In this document: positions 9,114-20,354 of the stretch, in pieces | Layout: the number at the start of each line of letters is the position of its first letter | How positions within the stretch are numbered: the stretch's first letter is position 1 | Assembly (NCBI RefSeq): GCF_000003195.3 | Contig: NC_012879.2 | Span: 23,115,367 to 23,179,366 of the forward strand | Source: Sorghum bicolor | Lineage: Eukaryota; Streptophyta; Magnoliopsida; Poales; Poaceae | Length of the DNA stretch: 64,000 bases | Reading direction: 5' to 3' | The notes under the pieces: model-generated | What the model saw: only the letters and a program-made list of their open reading frames with translations | Databases searched by the model: none | What the model was told of the DNA's origin: nothing | Program-made: the position numbers and the translations under genes

Positions 9114-12100
9114 TGTAACACCCCAATGTTATGGTTGCATTAATCATGAGCATAGCATGAGCATCATCATCTACTCAAAGCATATCATGACCATCATCTA
9201 TCTTGAGCCATGTCATTCTATGCAAAATTGTGATCTAAATTGCTTAAATAGGCTTCCTATGCTTATGTTTGAGTGAACCATGCTTGTGTTTGTGCTCTAT
9301 GCTTTGGTAATAAGTTTATCTATGCTTAACTTAACTTTGGGAACAATGTTCATGTTGATCACTTCTCCAAAATATGCCCTTAAGTCATACTTGTGTAAAT
9401 AGGCCCTAGAAACCTCTTTTGCTTAGGCTTTTAAAAAGTGTTTCATAAAATGTTTGCATATCAAAACTTCCTACAGCAAAGTTGTATCAAATTTTATAAG
9501 GAACAAAAGTTGTTTTATGGCCATCTCATGAAAATGATCACAAATAGCTCAAAAGTGACCCACAAGGCAGATTTGGGGTTGTTTTCAACACTTAGAAAAA
9601 TTTCTAAGTCCGCGAACACAAACAGTTTGCTCGATCGATTTTGGAAACTCTATATCTCTCAATCCCGGCCGATCTGGCTTTTGCTCTAGTTGACAAAGTT
9701 GTAGAACTCGATTGGAACTCCAACTTTGTCAACTGCATCATCTTCTATCTCGGGCTGGTTTGGGAGTTATCCGTTGCTGAAGTCGTTCTGTCACTCGGTC
9801 GCCGTTTTCTCTGAATCGAAGCCGAGCTCACCGTCGGGGATGGCCAGAATGCCACCTGTCCGCCAGATGTCGTCCGTACGCCGGTGATGGCCCCGCTCGT
9901 CAGCTCCCAGCGCGCGCATGACGTCCACAGCGACGCCCCGAGCAGAGTGGACGCGTCCACTTCCGCTCTGCCTCGCCCCTCTCGCCAGAAACGCGGCTGC
10001 CGTGAGCTCTGCGTCGCGAGCGTACTCCGGAGAGCTCGCTCGCATTCCTTGCTGCGCCATTGTCCACCAAACTTCACCCAAAGCTCCACTGTGAACCGCT
10101 CTCCATTCTCCACCCACCATCTCGCCGTGAAATCCACCGGTGAGCCGCCATTCCCTTCTTCCCCCAAATCGGGTCGCCGTGACCATCTTTTCCGGCGAGC
10201 CCAATGCCGAGCCCGGTGAAGCCTCTTGTCTCCTCTGGTCAGGTCGTAGAGATAGAGTAGGTCCTTAGTGAGCGTTTGCGCCACTTGGTAGACGCTCTAC
10301 CGAGCTCTCCGTCGCCGGACACGATGCGCAGCGCCGCCGTGTTTCCGCCGGAGATGGGTGCTCTCGTGGCCAGCGTGTTCCGCGAGGTTTCAAGCCAAGC
10401 CACGTACCTAGGAAGCTTTGCCGTAGTCCGCTGGTGCTGTAGAAGGTCTTAGGTCACGCTCTACCGGCCTGAGGACTCCGGCGTAACGCCGAGCACCTCC
10501 GCCGAGCCGCCATCGTCGACGGCGAGCCCCTTCCGGTGGCTCCGCCGTGGGGAAAAGGGGGTCAATCGAGTCGCTAGAGTCTGGGGATCACGTTGGTGCC
10601 CTTGGTTTGGCCAGAGACCTCGCCGTCGCGGAGAAATCGCCGGCGAAAGTCGCCTCAGCCGTGGGGAAGAAGAACCTGACAGCTGGGGTCCACTGTCAGT
10701 GTCACCTCTTTCCCTCCTTTTCTTTTATTCAAAATCCTGATTTTTGACTTTCTTGAAAAAATCATATCTCCTGTTTCTGAGATCCAAAAATTGTGAAACC
10801 AATTTTGTGGTATTCCTTGAGATGGCTAGTTTTTAATAAAAATACAAAATGAACCATGTTTTCTGGGAAAATATTTATTAAGGATTTAATCTTGTTATTC
10901 ATAGATAAATTCATATCTCTGGTTATACTGTTTTGTTTGCTCTGAAAATTTTATGGGAGTCTCTGTGTGGTATTAGAGTGCTTTGATAAATATTTCATGA
11001 TTTTTGGAGTACTTTAGCTTTGTTATGTAATTTGTGATTGCAATGTAGCTTGTTTCTTTAATTAAATCATATAAAATAAATGGTATTTATGCTGGTGCTC
11101 TATTTTGGTGGTAAACCTGTTCCTGGTATTCCTAATATGTAAATAATCTGAAATCTGTTGTTTGACACTATATAAGTCATGTTTCTGAATTTATTAAATA
11201 AATACCTTGTTACATGTTAAATGCATATCTTTGATTTGGTATCTTCAATTGCTCTGAAATTTTTATGGTGATGCTCTCGTGCTTTACTTGTACCTCTATA
11301 ATTTTTGTAGATTTTTCTGAGCATCTTGACTAATATCTTGTAATTATGCTCTTTTCTAGAATTAATTAATAAATGCTTTGTTAATAAACATTTGGAGGTT
11401 ATCATGTGGTGATCTGGTAACCTTATGTTGTGTTTGTACTCATAAGCCAAGTGGTTGGCATTGTTTATGTTTTGGTCATGTCATCACATAATTAATTCTA
11501 GGGTTAAAGGCTGTTCTGGACAGCAAGGGAGTAATTTAGTCATTACTTATTGATAACTTGGTTTTCTGGGAGGCTTGTCTAAATCAAAGTTGTTGTAAAC
11601 TTATTGAACTAGCTGTGGTTTAAATTGAGGCCATTTGGCTTAGTAGTTTGAAAGTTATGGCTGTTCCAAGTTAGATTCCAGAAATAGATGCTCTCTGTTT
11701 TTCTGGGATAGAACCTGGAACTTTGTTTAAATGATTGGTTTAATGTATGAACCTTGCTGTGATGTTAAAAGATGATTTGTAGACAATTTCATAAGCTTTC
11801 CAGAATGTCCTCACTTAAGTGTGTTGGACCTTTGTAGCAATAGTTATGATCTGTTTACTGAGCTGTTCTGTTTGTGTGCTTGCTGCTATAAGTTAACTTG
11901 CTTAGTTTGTTGATTCATGTGGTTCTTGTAAGTTAATTTAGAAGTTTACTCCGTAAATGAGTGTCCAGTGAGTCACTTGTGTCGTCAAGCATTCATTCTT
12001 TGTTGTGCACCTTCTCATTACCGAGCATGCAATAGGTGCATCGGACGTGGCAGCCTCCTTCGACCTGCAAGTGAACCCCGAAGGCCAGGAGGGCAGCCAG

Positions 12101-13682
12101 GAGGTGGAGGTCCACCAAGCCGGACTCGAGGAGCCTGAAGAAGAAGTTGAGTGCCCAAGTCACGAGCCAGCTTCGTTCGTGAAAGGCAAGCCCCGGAGCA
12201 TTCTAAGCCTCCCTTTACTTTTGAAAGTTACTTAATATGTTATATCTATTGGTGCATTAAGTATAGGAGTTGTGATGAAACCTTTGCTACATTTTACTCA
12301 ATCCTTGTCCAAATATCTTACCACTACCTGGTTATAGAGTTAGGATCGAGTAGCAGCTTAGCCATGCTTAAACGGTAGAAGTCGGGTGATTTCCTGTCAC
12401 CTGCGCGATATAGGGTTATGTCGGATCACGATGGTCTATATGTGCTATCATGGATGGAACCTGATTAATTTGACTTAAGTCGGGCGGAGTTTTGCAAGGT
12501 TGTAGTAGCTCCATCTGTGGCAATTAAGGACCGACGTTGTACGTCCTCTTGTCATGTTGAACGCATGCCTGACACTTAGTTGTCCGGATAACTCGTTCCG
12601 ACCGCGAAGCCGAGTAGTATGACTCAGGCCGGAAGACCGGCAAGTATAAAGTGCGCACTACCGGAGGAAGTGCGGTGTGCGGGGGACCATTGGCGTAAGC
12701 CCAAAGGCAGGTGAGTTAAAATTCCTGACCTCCCTGGCAGAGTGGTAGCCCTGGGAGTGCAACGCTGATCGGAGCCGCGATTCCTGAGTCGTACCAAAGG
12801 TGACCCGTTGGCTCTCCAACGGGGGATGCTTGGGTGAGTGCTAGGAATAACCCTCCAGCTGGATAGGAATTCGATTCGAATCGCCGTCTCTCCCGGTCAG
12901 TGAGAACTTGACAGAGCAGCGACAAACGTAGCATTCACTAATGAACTTGGTTCATGATAATGATGATAGCAAGAAGAACATATGATGAACTTGATATGGT
13001 TATTATTGTTTGTAATAATCAAGTGATGTGTTGTAGTACAGATGCTAATCTAGTAGTAGGCTGACGATGAATAAATATGATGCTCTTCCATTGGGTAGTC
13101 TTAATAAAGGCTTTTGGCAAAATGTCGAGTCAACCAGCTCTGCTTTTATATTAGCCTTGCATGATCCTTGGTGTCTTTTATGTTTTACTAGACGGGTAAG
13201 TCTAGCTGAGTATATTCTCGTACTCAGGGTTTATTCCCACCTGTTGCAGATGACATCTTTTATGACGGCTTCTGCAAGACCTGTCTCCATCCCGCTGGGG
13301 ATGAGGACTAACTGTTGGGCACGGTTCTCTAACAAACTCGTACCTGTTGCTTTTGGAAGGATGATGTAGACTCTGGCAATAACTTGAACTTATGAACTGA
13401 ACTTTGGAATGTGTGTGTGACTATTTTGCTTCTGCTACTTCGAACTTGTGTTGTAATAACTTAATAACTCCGATGTGGTGCCGCTTCGACGGCAATGAAT
13501 GACTATGTAACATTCGCTGTGTTTATGTTGAATTATTACGATCTTGGTTTGTTGCAAGTTGGTTTGAAGTCCTTCGTGATTTCAATTGACTACCGGGATT
13601 ATATGGGCTCAAGTTTGGAAACTTGATTGCTTGTCAATCGTTTCTACACTTGAACTCTTATAATTTGGTCGGTTCTGTGACA
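9114..13682 (+). repeat. E2 5' LTR
   Basis: Starts TGTAACACCCC and ends GGTTCTGTGACA; 4569 bp. It is matched end to end by 20355-25161, apart from a MITE in the latter. A GC-rich island at about 9860-10720 resembles a grass promoter or first exon and carries long frames on both strands. The rest is AT-rich. No gene is supported. Confidence 0.95.
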
Positions 13683-13684
13683 GC

Positions 13685-13696
13685 TGGTATCGGAGC
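13685..13696 (+). other. E2 primer binding site (initiator tRNA-Met type)
   Basis: TGGTATCGGAGC begins 2 nt after the LTR end. The canonical plant form is TGGTATCAGAGC, so there is one mismatch. Confidence 0.9.
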
Positions 13697-14500
13697 AAGT
13701 TCAGCATTATAAATGCAGCGTTTGTGTATTTAAAAACAAAAGAGTTTTTAAATAAAATGGTGTAAATCAATAATTAAGTTATGCCAGTGGTCGAATCCTC
13801 CTTGCCCACATAAGGACTATAGGTGGCTATTTAAGTACTGACTTAGGGGGGTTTTATTTATGCATCTCCGGCAGTAATCAGGTATGGATGTGTGATGACC
13901 CCACTATGCTACCCTGTGTTCTAATGGTGGAGGTAGCCTTCATATGTGACTTAGCCACATATGTTGCTAGATTTAATTTATGCAACGTCGCACCTACGCT
14001 CTGGTAAGTGTGAGCTCTGAGAGCATGATCGTCCAAACGGCGATCTAGGGGAGTGTTCGCGGTGGTTTTCTGGAGTGGTTACATGTCCAAACCATGGAAC
14101 CACGAAAGAAAATTAATTGGGGAGTATTTAATTTCTTGGGTAGCTGTGGTGTCATTGTTTGTGCATGTTGGGCATGTCCAAGCAAGGTGCACTTAGTTTA
14201 CTGCTTTTTTGAGCGATATATTGGGAACTGTTGGGCTGAAATGAAGTTTTCTGCAGGTACGCTAACAGCGCACGTGTAAACCGATAGTTATCGTATCGAG
14301 AGACGAATGTATGACACCGTATATCCGTTAGAATATTAATTTTCTAAGTTTGAGAGGACGTACGGTTCGTGCATGCATCATGTCGCATTCATACATACAT
14401 TCTGTCTACTCCTTCCCTTACAATGTCGTCCCTTTTAATTAAATAAATGTTGCTTAAACTAATCCTCTTTTACCCATGGTGTTCCTATTCCTTTCCACAG
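13697..14500 (+). other. E2 leader with candidate splice donor and first acceptor
   Basis: No gene is seen. A consensus donor CTG|GTAAGTGT lies at 14004. A strong acceptor with a pyrimidine tract (TTCCTATTCCTTTCCACAG) ends at 14500, directly before the ATG of the accessory ORF; a possible branch site CTAAT lies near 14458. Splicing 14004-14500 would remove most upstream sequence. RNA evidence is needed. Confidence 0.5.
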
Positions 14501-15586
14501 ATGGACACATCCGCTTCACCTCGTCCCAGTGACACCTTCTTGCGCGAGTTTGGCACTCCTACCCTGCTCTGGAGAGTGTTACAGACTGTCGGGTATACTG
14601 AGCCACCTCAGTATTCTTGGTGGGAGTTGGAGAGCACAGGAGGGATACAGTGGTTTGCTGTGCAGGGAGTTGTCCCTCCACATGGGGACAAGCCTGCATG
14701 GACAGGCTGGACTTGTAGCTCAGATGGGCAGACTCCCTGGGAGGCAGCTCAGGTTGCAGCCCAGACTATCCTGCTCGATATCTGTCAGAGGTGTGGTGAT
14801 GAGCTGACGGGAGGACCAGCAGCCTCCATTCCCCGTGCTGACCCAGCAACAGCGGAGTGGAAACAGGCTGATGGTTGTGCTTTGGTTCGAGGCAGGGGAG
14901 AGAGAGCTGAGAGTTCTAGTCCTGCTATGAGTGCTATGATGGCTGTGCTCAAGCTGATCAGTCAGTGAGAGGACACCTACGCACAGGTGATGGTGGCTGT
15001 TCGCCAGGCTCAGGAGATGCAGCGGAAGGCTGAAAAGCGTGCTCGCAAGTTGCGCAAGCAGGCTAGACTCCTGGAGCAAGCTCAGAAGGACCGCAATGAC
15101 TGGGAAGACATTGTGGAGTACCGTAGGCAGCAGTGGGTGAAGGCCATTAGAGAGAGAGATCATAAGCAGGATCAGATGAGTCAGTTAGCTAGAGAGAAGG
15201 AGACAGTGCAGGAGCGCTTGGTGCAGATCACTCGTGAGAGGGACACTGCACACCGCGTGTCGGAGAACAGGCGTAGAGCATGGGAGATGCACCGAGTTCC
15301 GTCTCTTGAGCGGGAGAACTATCTGCAGGATCAGATTGAGGCTGGTCTTGTGGAGATTCACCGTCTCAACAACTTGCTACACCCTATTCCTCGCCCTATA
15401 CCCATGTATCCAGAGGTGGGACCTTAGGTGATTGTGGCCGATGATGATGGTATGGAGGTCGATGGACCAGCAGCGGCTGCACCACCTTTGCACGAGGACG
15501 TGGAGGACGAGGAGCTTGAGCCGGTTAGCGACGAGGATGGAGAGGCGATCTTCGACGCTGACTCGGACGACGAGCCTGGAGTGTAG
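14501..15586 (+). pseudogene. E2 accessory ORF upstream of gag: dsRBD-like N-terminus, coiled coil, acidic tail
   Basis: One frame of 361 codons runs from the ATG at 14501 to the TAG at 15584-15586, interrupted only by TGA 14966-14968 and TAG 15425-15427 (each one transition from CGA or CAG). Residues 22-102 follow the order of a double-stranded-RNA-binding fold: helix LLWRVLQTVGY, PPQY strand, STGG turn, WFAVQGVV strand, a third strand, then helix TPWEAAQVAAQTILLDIC. The basic KKxAK motif of RNA-binding members is missing. Residues about 165-293 are Arg/Lys/Glu/Gln-rich with heptad character (coiled coil). The last 50 residues are highly acidic (EDVEDEELEPVSDEDGEAIF). The frame is separate from gag and begins right after a splice-acceptor-like sequence. 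The function is unknown. A nucleic-acid or RNA-silencing related role is speculation. Confidence 0.7.
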
Positions 15587-15948
15587 GGAGTAGTGGGTAG
15601 TGTTATGTGGGGGATCTTTTGTAGTATGGCAGTTAGCGGTGATGCTGTTGTACCCATGTTGTAATCCGGAACCTTGACCTTGACTCATGGCATGTACTGT
15701 GATGGTGTAATAACTTTATGGACCCGATGTGCAATCTTAACATGTTTGTTATGTTATGACAATGTTTTCCGTTGTGGTGCATATTGCGGATATCTCTGTC
15801 ATGTGTTGGATTGGTGATGTTGTTTTGTGGAATTGAATTATTGTGCCTTTTCTGTAAAGTTATTCTCTCGAATACTTTCAGGCATAAATATAAGTTCTTC
15901 TGCGGCAAATCTTGTCATCATCAATGCTCACTGACTGTGTCTTTATAG
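15587..15948 (+). other. E2 spacer between accessory ORF and gag, ending in a second splice acceptor
   Basis: This 362 bp stretch holds no gene. It ends CTGACTGTGTCTTTATAG directly before the gag ATG at 15949, a good 3' splice site with a CTGAC branch-like motif. The same donor at 14004 could join here and skip the accessory ORF. Confidence 0.5.
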
Positions 15949-18900
15949 ATGTCTCGTGGCACCCGAGGTGCGGAACAGCGTGCAAACATGAATCCACCTC
16001 CTCCTCCTCCACCACCCAATCCTGCTGAGTTAAAGCAAATGATGGTGGACAATCAGAGGATGCTCACTGAGACCATCAATCGGATGGCGAATTAGGGTGG
16101 TCGTAATGCACATGAAGGGCCAGCTCCTAACCAGTACAGTAGCTTCAAGGACTTCATGGATACAAAGCCCCCACCTTTCAGAGAAGCTGAAGAACCCCTT
16201 CAAGCTGAAGAATGGCTGAACACGGTGGAACAAAAGTTCCGGTTGCTTCGGTTGACTGAAGGTTTGAAGGCAGAGTATGCAGCTCTTCAACTGCAAGGCC
16301 CAGCAGGCATCTGGTGGAATCAGTATCGGGAAGCTCTTCCAGCCAACACTGTGCTTGACTGGAATCTGTTCCGTGATGCTTTTAAAGGGCATTTCATTCC
16401 TCCTGGTGTTATGGAAATGAAGCATACCGAGTTCATGCAGTTAACTCAGGGCAACAAGACTTTGAAGGAGTATTTGCATGCTTTCAATCATTTGTCTAGA
16501 TATGCTCCTGAGTTTGTGAACACTGAGACGAAAAAGATTGCTAGTTTCAAGGGGGGTTTGGGCCCCAAGTTGCTGAAGACTATGGGCCGCACTAAGTGTG
16601 CAATGTTCAATGAGTTTGTCAGTGATGCTCTCACTCAAGAGAACTATAACACTGTGTACACTGCGACCAAGACTCGCAAGAGGGTTTTTGAGGCTGGGAC
16701 AGGGTCATCTTAGTCCAAGGCTCCAGTGGCAGCTAAGCCACCGTTCCGCGCTCCAACACCTAACCAGCGGTACCGCCCTCCGGTGAAGAAGAATCAGGCG
16801 AAGATGGGTTTTCGCAAGGGGTACTCTATTGCTCTTCCTAGAGGCAACACGGGTCCCAACTATGCCAAGACTCCACCTGCCAACCGTCCGTGCTGGAACT
16901 GCAATCAGACCGGGCATTGGCAGAGCAACTGTCCTTACCCGCCAAAGAAGGTCAACCAGGGGAACATCCGTCAGGGGCGTGTTCACTACACCACTGTAGA
17001 AGCAATCCCTGCTGGTGAGGTAGTTACGACTGGTAAGTTTCTGGTCAATCAACATGACGCACTTGTGCTTTTTGATTCAGGAGCATCGCATTCTTTTATG
17101 AGTTCTGAATTTGTGTCTAAGCATAATCTCAAGGCAATTACACTTGATAAGGGCAGTTATTGTATTAGTGCTGCGGGAAATGATATTTCCACCAATCAAG
17201 TGGTTTTGGGGGCAACTCTGGAAATAGGAGGCCGTCAGTTTCTTGCTGATTTGGTTGTTCTACCCGGTGTGGGCATAGATGTAATTCTGGGGATGAAGTG
17301 GATGAGTGGCAATGGAGTTCTTATCGACACCACCACTCGTGTAGTGATGTTGAAAGACCCAAATACCAAGGAGGCATTTCTAGTGCAACTCCCTCGTGAT
17401 ATTCAAATCCGTAGCACTGTGAATGCAGTTACATCTAAGGCTATTAAAGACATTCCGGTGGTATGTGAGTTCCCGGATGTATTTCCTGACGATTTACCCG
17501 GGCTTCCTCCAGATCGGGATGTGGAATTCAAAATTGAGTTGATTCCAGGTACCACTCCTATCTCTAGAAGACCTTATAGAATGCCACCCAACAAATTAGC
17601 TGAGCTTAAGACCCAACTAAATGAGTTGTTGAAGAAGGGTCTTATCCGTCCTAGTTCGTCTCCTTGGGGTTGTCCGGCTATCTTTGTGAAGAAGAATGAT
17701 CAATCTTTGCGCATGTGTGTGGACTATCGTCCCCTAAATGCGGTAACCATCGAGAACAAATACCCTCTTCCTCGCATTGATATCTTGTTTGATCAGTTGT
17801 CTAAAGCTAAGGTATTCTCCAAGATCGATTTGCGATCTGGGTACCATCAGATCAAGATCCGTCCTGAAGATGTACCTAAGACAGCTTTCTCGACGAGGTA
17901 TGGGTTGTATGAGTATCTCGTCATGTCTTTCGGGCTTACCAATGCACCTGCTCATTTCATGTATCTCATGAATTCGGTGTTCATGCCTGAATTGGACAAG
18001 TTTGTGGTGGTCTTCATTGATGATATCTTGGTATATTCCTGCAATGAAGAGGAGCATGCAGAGCATCTGCGTATAGTGTTGTCGCGTTTGCGCGAACATT
18101 AGCTTTATGCCAAGTTTAGCAAATGCGAGTTTTGGCTGAAGAAAGTACCTTTCTTGGGCCATGTCTTATCTGAAGAAGGCATATCGGTGGACCCAGCCAA
18201 GGTGCAAGAAGTGCTGGATTGGAAAGTTCCAACTTCGGTACTCGAGGTTCGGAGTTTTCTTGGTCTGGCTGGATATTATCGTCGATTCATTCCTGAATTC
18301 TCAAAAATATCCAAGCCTATGACTCGGCTACTTCAGAAAGATGAGAAGTTTGTGTGGACGCCTGAGTGTGAAGAGGCATTCCACAAGTTGAGGACATTGC
18401 TGACCTCAGCTCCTGTTCTAGCTCAGCCCGATATCGAGAAGCCTTTCGATGTCTTCTGCGACGCGTCAGGCATCGGTTTAGGCTATGTGTTGATGCAAGA
18501 AGGTCATGTTATCGTGTATGCCTCGTGCCAACTTCGAAAGCATGAGGTCAATTACCCTACTCATGACTTAGAATTGGCGGTAGTTGTTCATGCTTTGAAA
18601 ATCTGGAGGCATTATTTGTTGGGTAATCTGTGTAATATCTACACCGATCATAAGAGCCTCAAGTATATCTTCACTCAACCTGAACTGAACATGCGGCAGC
18701 GAAGGTGGCTTGAGTTGATTAAAGATTATAATCTACAAGTGCACTATCATCCGGGCAAGGCGAACATGGTGGCGGATGCCTTGAGTCGGAAAGCGCACTG
18801 TCACTCAATCCAAGTGGAAGATCCGTTGTTGTCACATCTTATGCATCCACTTGTGCTCCACCAGATTTCTCTGGAGAGTACTCTTCGCAATCGAGTCATC

Positions 18901-20312
18901 GAATTGCAGCAAACAGATGTAGGCATCCACCACATAAAGAGGAAGATGAAGGAAGAAGAAACCAAGCATTTCTGAGTCGATGAAAACGGAATTCTTTGGT
19001 TCAAAGATCGACTAGTGGTCCCAAAAGACCGCGAGCTGCGAAATCAGATCTTGTCTGAAGCTCATTCATCCAAATTGTCCATCCATCCTGGTAGTAGCAA
19101 GATGTATCAGGATCTGAAACCTTTGTTTTGGTGGACAAAGATGAAAAAGGAGATCGCTGCTTTTGTCGCTCGTTGTGACAATTGTTGTCGTGTGAAGGCT
19201 GTTCACATGAAAGCTGGTTTGCTTCAACCCTTATCAATTCCTGGTTGGAAATGGGAAGAACTCAGCATGGATTTCATCAGTGGACTCCCAACTTCTGTTA
19301 AGGGTTACGACTCCATCTGGGTGATTGTAGATCGTTTGACCAAGGTTGCTCGATTTATTCCAGTTCTAACTGACTACCGTCCACATCAATATGCAGAGTT
19401 GTACTTCGAGCACATTGTTCGTCAGTATGGTGTGCCTTGAACTATTGTATCAGATCATGGACCACAGTTCACTGCTCGTTTTTGGGAGTGTCTGCATGAG
19501 TAGATTGGTACTCATTTAGTCCGTAGCTCTGCTTATCATCCCCAAACAGCAGGTCAAACTGAACGTGTTAACCAAATCCTAGAAGACATGTTGAGGGCAT
19601 GTCCTCTCTCTTCAAAAGGTTCTTGGGTTAAGTGGTTGCCATTAGCTGAGTTCTCCTACAACAATAGTTACCAGGAGAGTATCAAGATGGCTCCATTTGA
19701 AGCCTTGTACGGTCGAAAGTGTCGAACCCGTTGAATTGGGTAGAAGCCGGAGAACGAAGGTATTATGGCATCGATTTCGTGAACGAAGCCGAGCAGAAAG
19801 TCCGTACCATCTAGCAACATCTGGAAGCTGCTCAAGCTCGTCAGAAAAGTTATGCCGACAAAAGAAGGAAACCGATTGAGTTTTCACTTGGTGACCATGT
19901 GTATATCAAGGTGTCTCCGATGAAGGGTGTACAAAGGTTCGGAGTCAAGCGAAAGCTTGCACCTCGTTACGTGGGACCTTATCGGATTCTCAAAAAGAAA
20001 GGGAATGTGGCGTACAAAGTTCAACTTCCAGTTGCGCTTCGAGCTATTTTCCCTGTCTTCCACGTATCACAATTAAAGAAGTGCCTTCGTGTACCGGAGG
20101 AACGAGTGGAAGTTTGAGATATCAAGTTGAAGTCAGACCTGGTGTATGAGGAGAAATCCGTAGCGATTCTTGATAGCAAGGAGCAGGAGACTCGTAATCG
20201 TGTGGTTAAGTTCTACAAGGTGTTGTGGAGTAACCACGGGGAAGAAGATGCTACTTGGGAGAAGGAGGATTATTTAAGAGAAGTTTACAAAACCTTCTTC
20301 GAAAATCAGTAA
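15949..20312 (+). pseudogene. E2 gag-pol polyprotein (gag-CCHC-PR-RT-RNase H-IN-chromodomain), broken
   Basis: Starts MSRGTRGAEQR with a Pro run. Gag domain about residues 70-255; CCHC knuckle [14 protein letters not shown] at about 315-328; protease loop [10 protein letters not shown] (Asp376); RT with [27 protein letters not shown] and catalytic FIDD (about 689-692); RNase H with [12 protein letters not shown] and [10 protein letters not shown]; integrase HHCC finger then D1108, D1169, E1205 (spacing 61 and 36). In the second D motif SDHGPQFT the usual Arg is His. A C-terminal chromodomain with FYKVLWSNHGEEDATWE may tether integration to modified histones. In-frame stops lie at 16093, 16711, 18100, 18973, 19438, 19501, 19812 and 20115. 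One 1-bp loss near 19727-19731 shifts the frame. The native TAA is at 20310. All eight stops are one C-to-T step from CAG or CGA. Confidence 0.93.
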
Positions 20313-20340
20313 GCTTTCAAATCTCGGGACGAGATTTTTG

Positions 20341-20354
20341 TAAGGGGGGAGGGC
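20341..20354 (+). other. E2 polypurine tract
   Basis: TAAGGGGGGAGGGC directly precedes the 3' LTR. Confidence 0.9.

Noticed and set aside
9745..10284. Long minus-strand and plus-strand frames (up to 179 codons) in the GC-rich part of the E2 LTR, repeated at 20986-21525
   Set aside because: They overlap each other on both strands, lie in a GC-rich island and are conserved only because the LTRs are copies. No domain or codon bias favours either strand; treated as LTR promoter/leader sequence.
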